Below, piece by piece: positions 7,064 through 13,251 of a stretch of 20,687 nt of DNA. A program made the position numbers and the translations under genes. Every line of letters begins with the position of its first letter. The stretch's first letter is position 1. Origin of the DNA: Bacillota bacterium (GTDB lineage Bacteria > Bacillota > Clostridia > Oscillospirales > Acutalibacteraceae); the NCBI GenBank assembly GCA_023397245.1, contig JAEWUH010000229.1, positions 1 through 20,687 on the forward strand, in the 5' to 3' direction. Under the pieces are notes generated by a model. The model searched no databases, was not told the origin of the DNA, and saw nothing but the letters and a program-made list of their open reading frames with translations.

Positions 7064-7687
7064 ATGAACTTTTCGCATATCGTATTCGACATTGACGGCA
7101 CCCTGCTGGACAGCGAAAGCGCCATCCTTTCCTCCCTGCGGGACGTCATTGAGGAACATCAAAAACGCACGGTCGGCCTTGACGAGCTGAGGTTTTCTTT
7201 GGGAATTCCGGGTACGGACGCCCTGAAAAAACTGGGATTTGATAATCCGGAGTATTTCAATTCTCTCTGGGAGAAAAAGTCCCGGGATTATTACGGCTTG
7301 ATGCGTATCTTTGACGGAATTGAAGTCACTTTGGAAACGCTGAAAGCGAAAGACATTACGCTGGGGATTATAACCTCCAAGAACCGGAGGGAATACCGGA
7401 ACGATTTTGTTCCTTTCGGTCTGGCCGGTTATTTTGACACGGTCGTCTGCGCGGAGGACAGTGTAAAGCACAAGCCTTTCCCCGAGCCGATGGAAAAGTT
7501 TCTGCAATTTTCCGGCTCTGTTCCGGAACAGGTTCTGTATATCGGCGACACGCTGTACGACCTGCAGTGTGCAAAGGGAGCCGGCGTAAAATTTGCCCTT
7601 GCAAAATGGGGATGCAAAGATTCCGGAATTGCGGCGGATTACTTCTTGAAAGCGCCGGAAGACATTCTCCGTCAATTCTCCTGCTAA
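7064..7687 (+). CDS. HAD-superfamily phosphatase (phosphoglycolate phosphatase-like)
   Basis: This is a small soluble HAD hydrolase of 207 residues, with Asp nucleophile chemistry and probably a small phosphorylated metabolite as substrate. Motif I is FDIDGTLLDS (Asp9, Asp11), motif II lies in GIITSKN, the motif III Lys is in SVKHKPFPEP, and motif IV is YIGDTLYD. The helical cap lies between motifs I and II. The start at 7064 follows GGAGGGG at 4 nt; a longer frame from 6905 would translate the promoter region and lacks a Shine-Dalgarno. The gene is divergent from the GlcNAc operon and may form a unit with the membrane-protein gene 35 nt downstream. The substrate cannot be told from sequence. 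Confidence 0.88.
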   Translation: MNFSHIVFDIDGTLLDSESAILSSLRDVIEEHQKRTVGLDELRFSLGIPGTDALKKLGFDNPEYFNSLWEKKSRDYYGLMRIFDGIEVTLETLKAKDITLGIITSKNRREYRNDFVPFGLAGYFDTVVCAEDSVKHKPFPEPMEKFLQFSGSVPEQVLYIGDTLYDLQCAKGAGVKFALAKWGCKDSGIAADYFLKAPEDILRQFSC

Positions 7688-7722
7688 TATCTTCTACATA
7701 ATCAAGCTTTGTAAGGTGGCAA

Positions 7723-8196
7723 ATGAGGATGGGACATTTCGGTTTTTCCTATGTCGGTCTGGCCTATCTGTTGATGCTGTTCATTCCGAATATCATATGG
7801 AGCAGACATCAGCCGAAAGATTATGACCCGACCGGAGAAAACAAAGTTTTACGGGTATTTGAACGCGTCGGCCAGGTATGCTGCACCTGCAGCGTGCTGT
7901 TTTTCAGCGATTACAGTCCCGCTCCGCTTTCTGCGTGGAGCGTATGGTTTTTTGTGTCCCTTTTCCTGATGATTCTTTATGAGATCAGCTGGGCCCGGTA
8001 TTTCACCGGCGAACCTACGGAATTGAACTTTTACCGCAGCTTTCTGGGGATTCCCGTACCCGGCGCAAGCCTGCCTGTTATAGCGTTTCTGCTGCTGGGC
8101 ATTTACGGAAAAGTTGTCTGGCTGATTGTATCCTCCGTCATTCTTGGCATCGGGCACATCGGAATCCATATTCAGCATTTCAAGGCGATGAAGTGA
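7723..8196 (+). CDS. Small multi-pass membrane protein of unknown function
   Basis: I do not recognise this family with confidence. The protein is 157 residues with about four hydrophobic segments, near residues 7-26, 68-90, 110-126 and 130-150. The first is followed by a polar stretch, SRHQPKDYDPTGENK. Two cysteines sit together at CCTC near residue 52. The C-terminal helix contains GIGHIGIHIQH, with three histidines that could bind a metal or cofactor; this is only a suggestion. AAGGTGG lies 3 nt before the ATG at 7723 but 9 nt before a second ATG at 7729, so the second may be the real start. It follows the HAD gene by 35 nt and could be co-transcribed. Confidence 0.75.
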   Translation: MRMGHFGFSYVGLAYLLMLFIPNIIWSRHQPKDYDPTGENKVLRVFERVGQVCCTCSVLFFSDYSPAPLSAWSVWFFVSLFLMILYEISWARYFTGEPTELNFYRSFLGIPVPGASLPVIAFLLLGIYGKVVWLIVSSVILGIGHIGIHIQHFKAMK

Positions 8197-8231
8197 AGTT
8201 CGCGCAGCTGCCGTTATTCTCTGCTTTGCAC

Positions 8232-8260
8232 TTTTCAAACACCGGGTTTTGGAGTATAAT
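8232..8260 (+). promoter_or_regulatory. Predicted promoter of the LRR-VWA-MoxR operon leader
   Basis: A perfect -10 TATAAT (8255-8260) is preceded at 17 nt by TTTTCA (8232-8237), a 4-of-6 match to the -35 consensus. Transcription would start near 8267, about 150 bases before the first gene. Confidence 0.6.
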
Positions 8261-8266
8261 TAAAAA

Positions 8267-8376
8267 TCAATTAAGGTGACGGTGCGAAGGACGGACAAAC
8301 CCGCGGCAGATGCGGACTTACAGGTATTTCTTCTGTTTGGGGAGCCGAACCCTTCCGGGTTGGCGCCCTTTTTTTT
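8267..8376 (+). ncRNA. Unidentified structured leader RNA or small RNA ending in a terminator
   Basis: Between the predicted promoter and the terminator at 8376 lie about 110 nt with no convincing coding potential. A CCGC/GCGG hairpin is visible at 8301-8315, and CAAAC/GTTTG and ACAG/CTGT pairings compete around it. It does not match the riboswitch classes I can recall (TPP, SAM, cobalamin, purine, lysine, c-di-GMP, ZTP, T-box, guanidine, preQ1), nor SRP RNA or 6S RNA. It could be an attenuator for the downstream operon or an independent small RNA. Confidence 0.45.
8340..8376 (+). terminator. Strong intrinsic terminator in the LRR operon leader
   Basis: GGGAGCCGAACCC and GGGTTGGCGCCC pair around a TTCC tetraloop with one bulge and one mismatch, followed by eight T. 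It lies 43 nt upstream of the first codon of the LRR gene, so transcripts starting at the promoter near 8260 must read through it to express the operon. Confidence 0.85.
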
Positions 8377-8418
8377 GTATCCCGCGGAAAGCACCGAAAA
8401 AGAAAAGGAGAACCCGTT

Positions 8419-9411
8419 TTGCGGCGGGGAATCGGAACGATGGGTTTGAAAATACAGTATATTCCCGTGGAGGGAGGCGCGGCCGTCCTCTCCTGCACAG
8501 GTTCCGGTTTTGCTCTGCGTCTGCCGGAGGAAATCGGAGGGCTGGCAGTCCGGGAGATTTGCGCGTACGCGTTTTCCTCCCCGGAAGCCGCAGAGCATCT
8601 GCCCGCCGGAACCGAAATCCGCACGGCGGAAACGGGTGGCCCCGCCGCGCCGGGCAGTGAGGAGAAGTTTCTCGGCGGGCCTGTCCTGCGGGAAATCATT
8701 CTGCCGCGCGGAATCCGCTCCATCGGGGAATACGCGTTTTATAACTGCGCTTCGCTTTCCCGTATCGGACTGGGCGAAGGAGACGCGCGGGTGGGCAACG
8801 GCGCGTTTATGAACTGCGGTTCGCTCGGCAGAATCGATTTTGCCGCTCCGCCCGACGCGGAAACCTGCCTTCCCGGACTGCTCACGGAAATCCAGCGCGA
8901 GGTGCGCGTGATCTTTCGCTCCGGCGGGGAAACCGCCGCATGGATTTTCCCCGAGTATTACGAAGAATCCGTGGAGAACGCACCCGCGCGCATCTTTGAG
9001 CATTTTATCCACGGGGCGGGCTACCGTTACCGGCAGTGCTTTCAGGGCGGCCGGCTGGAAGCGGAGGACTATGACGCGCAGTTTTCCAAGGCGCGGAGCG
9101 AAGCTGAGCCGGCAATAGCGCTGCGTATCGCTCTGGTGCGCCTGCGCTGCCCTTACCGCCTTTTGGAAGCAGCCGAAAATCAGTATCTTTCCTATTTGAA
9201 GCAAAATGCAGCCGCGGCTGCGGAGCTTCTGATTGCGGACGACGACCCGGAAGGGCTGGCGTTTTTAGCCGCGCGCGGCGTTTTAACGCGGGAAATCATC
9301 GGAAGCGCGGTGGAAGCGGCGGCACGGAAAGGGCGCGCAGAATGCCTGAGCGTCCTTCTCAACGAACAGCATACCCGGTTTGCACCCAAGGAAAAAGCGT
9401 TTGATCTATAA
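8419..9411 (+). CDS. Leucine-rich-repeat (BspA/LRR_5-like) protein, first gene of LRR-VWA-MoxR operon
   Basis: This cytoplasmic protein of 330 residues has no signal peptide or membrane segment. Residues 90-140 contain two LRR_5/BspA-type units (LREIILPRGIRSIGEYAFYN and a following copy ending in FMNCGSLGRIDF). The N-terminal 80 residues look like a degenerate repeat (LRLPEEIGGLAVREI, AYAF). Residues 255-330 are Ala-rich and helical with an ankyrin-like flavour (AAAELLIADDDPEGLAFLAARG). The function is probably protein-protein recognition; no catalytic motif is visible. The TTG at 8419 has AAAAGGAG at 8 nt, whereas an in-frame ATG at 8440 has no good Shine-Dalgarno, so I chose the TTG. The next gene follows after 29 nt. 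The partnership with VWA and MoxR proteins suggests a substrate or adaptor role, which is inference. Confidence 0.8.
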   Translation: MRRGIGTMGLKIQYIPVEGGAAVLSCTGSGFALRLPEEIGGLAVREICAYAFSSPEAAEHLPAGTEIRTAETGGPAAPGSEEKFLGGPVLREIILPRGIRSIGEYAFYNCASLSRIGLGEGDARVGNGAFMNCGSLGRIDFAAPPDAETCLPGLLTEIQREVRVIFRSGGETAAWIFPEYYEESVENAPARIFEHFIHGAGYRYRQCFQGGRLEAEDYDAQFSKARSEAEPAIALRIALVRLRCPYRLLEAAENQYLSYLKQNAAAAAELLIADDDPEGLAFLAARGVLTREIIGSAVEAAARKGRAECLSVLLNEQHTRFAPKEKAFDL

Positions 9412-9440
9412 ATTATTTACAAGGGAAAGGAGGCGGCACG

Positions 9441-10808
9441 ATGCAGGATGAAACAGAAGAACAGATACGGGAGATAGGAAACCGAATTCTGACCGCCTCG
9501 CGGACGGAACTGTATCTGCATATGCGCTTTCTTGACCTTGCCCTGAGCGGCCTCGCTTATGAAATGCAGCCGTCCGCAAAGTTCATGGGCACGGACGGCA
9601 CACATCTTTTTTACGACCCGGACAGGCTGTTTGACCGCTACCGCAGGAACCGCGTCCTCGTTAACCGGGGTTATCTTCATCTGGTGTTCCACTGCGTGTT
9701 CCGCCACCTCTGGAAGCCCCGCAGGGAGGACCGTGCGCTCTGGGACCTAGCCTGCGACATCGCAATGGAATTTCTGCTGGACGGTCTGCCGCACCGCAGC
9801 GTAAAACTGCCCCCGTCGTGGTACCGGCAGAATTTTTATGAAACCCTGCGCGCAAAGCGCAAGGTTCCCACGGCAGAGGGAATCTATGTGATGCTGGAGG
9901 AAATGCGCCTGCCGCCGTGGGAACAGGAACGTCTGGAAAAAGAGTTCCGCATCGACGACCATTCCTTCTGGCCGGAACCGGACAGAAAGCCGCCGCAGGG
10001 CGCGCCGTCGCCCCAGCAGAAATGGGAAGACATCAGCCGGAAAATGCAGACCAATATGGAAACGCTCTCGCGCGATCCCGCCGAACAAGCGGAAGCGCTG
10101 CTGCAGCAGGTACGCGTAGAAAACCGGCAGCGGTACGACTACCGGCGTTTCCTGCAAAAATTTTCCGTGCTGCGCGAGGAGCCCCGGCTTGACCCGGATA
10201 CGTTTGACCCTATCTTTTACACTTACGGCATGCAGCTTTACGGAAACCTGCCGCTGATTGAGCCGCAGGAAACACGGGAGACCCGGAAAGTCGAGGATTT
10301 TGTCATCGCGGTGGACACCTCCATGTCCTGCTCCGGCAAGCTGGTACGCTCGTTTCTGGAACAGACCTATTCGGTTTTAAAGGATACGGAAAGCTTTTTC
10401 CGCAAGGTGAACATCCATATAATCCAGTGCGACGAAGCCGTGCGCTCCGACCGGAAAATCACCGACGAAACCGAACTGCGGGACTATATGGACCATTTTG
10501 AGCTGGTGGGCAACGGCGGCACCGATTTTCGCCCGGTGTTCCGCTACGTGGACGAACTGCTGGAACAAAAAGCATTCCGCCGCCTGAAAGGGCTGGTTTA
10601 TTTTACGGACGGCCGGGGAATCTACCCGCAGCACCGTCCCCCCTACGACGTCGCGTTTGTGTTCCTGCGGGAGGATTACACCGACGCCGAAGTTCCCGGA
10701 TGGGCCATGAAGCTGATTTTGGAACCGGACGATCTGGAAAGCGTACCCGAAGCCCCGCCGGAAAACCAAATTGAAGACTGGGAGGAACTACCCCATTATG
10801 AATATTAA
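9441..10808 (+). CDS. DUF2201-type VWA protein with metallopeptidase-like N-terminal domain
   Basis: The protein is 455 residues. The N-terminal domain (about 1-120) resembles the putative metallopeptidase domain of DUF2201 proteins: HLVFHCVFRH gives His80, His84 and His89, and WDLACDIAME (Asp106, Glu110) follows 17 residues later. The HExxH glutamate is Leu here, so proteolysis is doubtful. A Pro/charged linker spans about 160-280. The C-terminal VWA domain (about 284-430) has a complete MIDAS: DTSMS (Asp292, Ser294, Ser296), the GGTDF Thr361 and the FTDG Asp390. VWA/MoxR pairs usually act together in metal insertion, complex maturation or stress responses. The start is supported by AAGGAGG about 8 nt upstream. 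Its last 11 bases overlap the MoxR gene. Confidence 0.87.
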   Translation: MQDETEEQIREIGNRILTASRTELYLHMRFLDLALSGLAYEMQPSAKFMGTDGTHLFYDPDRLFDRYRRNRVLVNRGYLHLVFHCVFRHLWKPRREDRALWDLACDIAMEFLLDGLPHRSVKLPPSWYRQNFYETLRAKRKVPTAEGIYVMLEEMRLPPWEQERLEKEFRIDDHSFWPEPDRKPPQGAPSPQQKWEDISRKMQTNMETLSRDPAEQAEALLQQVRVENRQRYDYRRFLQKFSVLREEPRLDPDTFDPIFYTYGMQLYGNLPLIEPQETRETRKVEDFVIAVDTSMSCSGKLVRSFLEQTYSVLKDTESFFRKVNIHIIQCDEAVRSDRKITDETELRDYMDHFELVGNGGTDFRPVFRYVDELLEQKAFRRLKGLVYFTDGRGIYPQHRPPYDVAFVFLREDYTDAEVPGWAMKLILEPDDLESVPEAPPENQIEDWEELPHYEY

Positions 10809-12333
10809 AAACGCCAGGGAAGAAATACAAAACACCGTACGGGCGTACCTGCAGCGGAATGAAAACGGGAATTACCGCATTCCTGCCATCCGGCAGAGGC
10901 CGCTGCTCCTCATGGGCCCTCCCGGGGTGGGAAAAACGCAGATCATTGAGCAGGCGGCCCGCGAATGCGGGGTCGCGCTGGTGGCCTACACCATCACCCA
11001 CCACACGCGGCAGAGCGCCGTGGGATTGCCGTTCATTCTGAAAAAGACCTACGGCGGCAAGGAATATTCTGTTACGGAGTACACGATGAGCGAAATCATC
11101 GCCTCCGTCTACGATAAAATGGAAAACACCGGTCTGCGGGAAGGTATCCTGTTCATTGATGAGATCAACTGCGTTTCCGAAACGCTGGCACCTACCATGC
11201 TCCAGTTTCTGCAGGGAAAAACCTTCGGGAACCAGAAGGTGCCGGAGGGCTGGATTATCGTCGCGGCCGGGAATCCTCCTGAATACAACCGCTCCGTGCG
11301 TGAATTTGACATCGTAACGCTGGACAGGGTGCGGAAAATCGACGTGGAACCGGATTTCGCGGTATGGAAGGAATACGCTTACCGCCAGTCGATCCACGGC
11401 TCCATTATTTCTTACCTTGAGATCCGGCGCGAAAATTTTTATAAGATCGAGACTACCCCGGACGGCATCCTGTTTGCCACGGCGCGCGGCTGGGAGGACC
11501 TCTCTGAAATGATCGGCGTGTGCGAATCGCTCGGGCTGACGGTCGGACAGGAGCTTGTCCTGCAGTATATCCAGAATCCCGCCATTGCAAAGGATTTTGC
11601 CAATTACTACGAGCTTTACAACAAATACCGCGACGATTACCGCGTGGATGAAATTCTGCAGGGACGTTTTTCGGACGAAGCGGCCACCAAGCTGCGGCTT
11701 GCGCCGTTTGACGAAAAGCTCAGCGTGATCGGACTGCTTCTGAGCAAGCTGAACGGGCGGTTCCGCGAGGCATACCGCACCGACCGGTTTACCGAGGAGC
11801 TGTTCGAAAAGCTGAAGGAATGGAAAAGCCTGCTCTCCGGCGCAGAGGATACGCCCGAAGCCGCGCTGCGGCAGCTTGCACGGCAGACGGAGGACACGCT
11901 TGCTCTGCGCAGGGAAAACGGACAGGCAGGCAGCGAGGAGGAAGCGGTGACCCGCCGCAGCGTGCTTGCACTGGAAGGTTACGCGGAAGCGCTCCGAATG
12001 GCCGGCACCTGCGCGCCGGACGACGCGTTTGCGTTCATAAAGAAACGCTTTGGGGAAGAAACCATGCGGCGAAAAGATGAAATTTCCGCCGTTTCCGCCG
12101 AGTTGGAAAATGCTTTTGCCTTTATGACGGCGGCATTTGGCGAGAGCCAGGAGATGGTCATTTTTGTCACCGAACTGACCGTAAACTTCTACAGCGCCAA
12201 ATTCATTTCGGAAAACGGGTGCGACCCGTATTATGTCTACAACCGCGGCCTGATGTTCAACGAACGGCAGCAGGGCATTTTAAAGGAGATCGACAGCCTG
12301 CGCGACGCAAATTTCAGCGACGAATTGCAGTAA
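10798..12333 (+). CDS. MoxR-type AAA+ ATPase
   Basis: This is a cytoplasmic AAA+ ATPase of 511 residues. Walker A is GPPGVGKT (residues 40-47), Walker B is GILFIDEIN (116-124), sensor 1 is in IIVAAGNPPE with Asn159, and LDRVRKI about 30 residues on may contribute the arginine finger. The C-terminal half is long and mostly helical with charged stretches, extending beyond a minimal MoxR core of about 330 residues. The ATG at 10798 lies inside the end of the VWA gene (ATTATGAATATTAA, 11-nt overlap) with GGGAGGA about 11 nt upstream, which indicates translational coupling. A longer frame from 10771 is less likely. MoxR ATPases commonly remodel targets with a partner VWA protein acting as adaptor; the target here is unknown. 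Confidence 0.9.
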   Translation: MNIKNAREEIQNTVRAYLQRNENGNYRIPAIRQRPLLLMGPPGVGKTQIIEQAARECGVALVAYTITHHTRQSAVGLPFILKKTYGGKEYSVTEYTMSEIIASVYDKMENTGLREGILFIDEINCVSETLAPTMLQFLQGKTFGNQKVPEGWIIVAAGNPPEYNRSVREFDIVTLDRVRKIDVEPDFAVWKEYAYRQSIHGSIISYLEIRRENFYKIETTPDGILFATARGWEDLSEMIGVCESLGLTVGQELVLQYIQNPAIAKDFANYYELYNKYRDDYRVDEILQGRFSDEAATKLRLAPFDEKLSVIGLLLSKLNGRFREAYRTDRFTEELFEKLKEWKSLLSGAEDTPEAALRQLARQTEDTLALRRENGQAGSEEEAVTRRSVLALEGYAEALRMAGTCAPDDAFAFIKKRFGEETMRRKDEISAVSAELENAFAFMTAAFGESQEMVIFVTELTVNFYSAKFISENGCDPYYVYNRGLMFNERQQGILKEIDSLRDANFSDELQ

Positions 12334-12354
12334 CAAAAGTACGTTCAAAATATA

Positions 12355-12399
12355 AAATGCAGGGAGCTGGGATGATCATCCTTTCTCCCTGCATTTTTT
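12355..12399 (+). terminator. Intrinsic terminator of the LRR-VWA-MoxR operon
   Basis: AAATGCAGGGAG and CTCCCTGCATTT form a perfect 12-bp stem followed by a T run. The 18-nt loop itself contains the palindrome GGATGATCATCC. It lies 21 bases after the MoxR stop codon. In the rest of 12400-12521 I see no gene and no clear promoter. Confidence 0.9.
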
Positions 12400-12521
12400 A
12401 ACAGCCAAGCCGGAATATTTGCAATTCTGCATTTGTTTTAAATTTCCATTAACTTCCGCTTGCAGTCTTTTCCTTGTATGTTTTCACCGCAAACAGGCAA
12501 TCTATTTCTGAGGTGATTTTT

Positions 12522-12668
12522 ATGGCAGGGCCTTATTGCGGCTGGAATAAAAGCTCAAGGAACGACGGAGAAGAAGCCAGTGACTTCGACTTTTTGCAAA
12601 TCAGCGAGCCGTTCAGCAGAGTCGGTATCCCTGAACCGGAAGAACCCGAAAAAGAAGAAATCGATTAA
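12522..12668 (+). CDS. Tiny acidic protein of unknown function (tandem small ORF 1)
   Basis: The 48-residue product begins MAGPYCGWNKSS, has a single Cys6, an acidic middle (DGEEASDFDF) and a Pro/Glu-rich tail (EPEEPEKEEID). GAGGTG lies 6 nt upstream of the ATG at 12522; the longer frame from 12474 has no such signal. It has no membrane segment or known motif. It is followed after 11 nt by a second tiny gene with its own Shine-Dalgarno, and both lie between two intrinsic terminators. A RiPP precursor or a sporulation-related small protein are possibilities, but no modification enzyme is nearby. I do not recognise a family. Confidence 0.62.
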   Translation: MAGPYCGWNKSSRNDGEEASDFDFLQISEPFSRVGIPEPEEPEKEEID

Positions 12669-12679
12669 AGGTGATAAGA

Positions 12680-12820
12680 ATGGATCAGAAAAAACAAACC
12701 GGCGAGCCAAAGGCGGACAAACCGATCTTTAACCCGTGCGCCGGTACAGAGCCGCCCGCGGCGCAGCCTGAAGTAAAGGATACCATGCCGGATTTCGGGC
12801 ATGAGGACCAAAACAGCTAA
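12680..12820 (+). CDS. Tiny hydrophilic protein of unknown function (tandem small ORF 2)
   Basis: The 46-residue product begins MDQKKQTGEPKADK and contains a central IFNPCAGTEPPAA with one Cys20 and an acidic C-terminus ending HEDQNS. The Shine-Dalgarno AAAGGTGAT lies about 5 nt before the ATG. The gene sits 11 nt after the first small ORF and 36 nt before a terminator, so the two look like a bicistronic unit. Like its neighbour it is Pro-, Glu- and Lys-rich with a single Cys, and is probably disordered. The family and function are unknown. Confidence 0.58.
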   Translation: MDQKKQTGEPKADKPIFNPCAGTEPPAAQPEVKDTMPDFGHEDQNS

Positions 12821-12855
12821 TCCTAACTGTAAGTTAGTCAGTTAGCCGCAGTTTG

Positions 12856-12883
12856 AAGCCGCTCTTGAAAAAGGGCGGTTTTT
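12856..12883 (+). terminator. Intrinsic terminator after the tandem small ORFs
   Basis: AAGCCGCTC and GGGCGGTTT pair (with G-T wobbles) around an 8-nt TTGAAAAA loop and are followed by a T run. It overlaps the stop codon of the convergent zinc-ribbon gene. A separate CTAACTG/CAGTTAG hairpin precedes it at 12823-12845. Confidence 0.8.
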
Positions 12884-13067
12884 ATTGTTCCGGCATTACC
12901 TGCGCGTCAAAATTCAGATTTTTGCGCTGGTTCAACATCTGCGTGCCCTCCGGCGTATACGGCCTGCCGCAGGCCGGGCAGAAATTATAGCGGTGCACTT
13001 CCCCGTTGGCCTCAAACATTTCGCCCTGAAAATTTTCGCAGAACGTACAGGACGTGTTAACATCCAT
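12882..13067 (-). CDS. Small zinc-ribbon protein
   Basis: The 61-residue protein has two CxxC knuckles, CTFC (Cys7, Cys10) and CPAC (Cys30, Cys33), about 20 residues apart. This is the layout of a structural zinc ribbon. The C-terminal 25 residues are polar (GTQMLNQRKNLNFDAQ). The start is well supported by AAGGAGTG about 8 nt before the ATG at 13067. It is encoded alone, convergent with the tandem small ORFs and downstream of the chemoreceptor terminator. Such proteins often act as accessory or nucleic-acid-binding factors; nothing here says which. Confidence 0.75.
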   Translation of the reverse strand: MDVNTSCTFCENFQGEMFEANGEVHRYNFCPACGRPYTPEGTQMLNQRKNLNFDAQVMPEQ

Positions 13068-13178
13068 TGTAAATTCACTCCTTACCGATTGTTATTCATA
13101 CGTTTCCTCAGTTCAGGGCGTTTCATTCAGGGATTATTTTCCATCCGTCTGCACATACAACATCTGAAAGACAAAGGC

Positions 13179-13234
13179 AAAAAACGAGCCGGCTTAATCT
13201 GACCGGAATGGTCGGAAAAGACGGCTCATTTTTT
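13179..13234 (-). terminator. Terminator after the chemoreceptor gene, probably bidirectional
   Basis: GAGCCG/CGGCTC form an outer stem and CTGACC/GGTCGG an inner stem with internal loops. T runs flank the hairpin on both strands (CGTTTTTT on the minus strand, CATTTTTT on the plus strand). On the minus strand it follows the chemoreceptor stop by about 20 bases. The rest of 13068-13178 holds only the upstream region of the zinc-ribbon gene, with no clear promoter. Confidence 0.8.
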
Positions 13235-13251
13235 ATACTATAAATGCTTAA

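Noticed and set aside
8310..8400. A possible leader peptide in the LRR operon leader (MRTYRYFFCLG...)
   Set aside because: There is no Shine-Dalgarno, the frame reads straight through the terminator into the LRR gene in another frame, and it shows no run of regulatory codons.
8260..9204. A 314-codon minus-strand open frame over the LRR gene and its leader
   Set aside because: It would cross the operon promoter and terminator in the wrong direction, and the plus-strand LRR frame has a better start and visible repeats.
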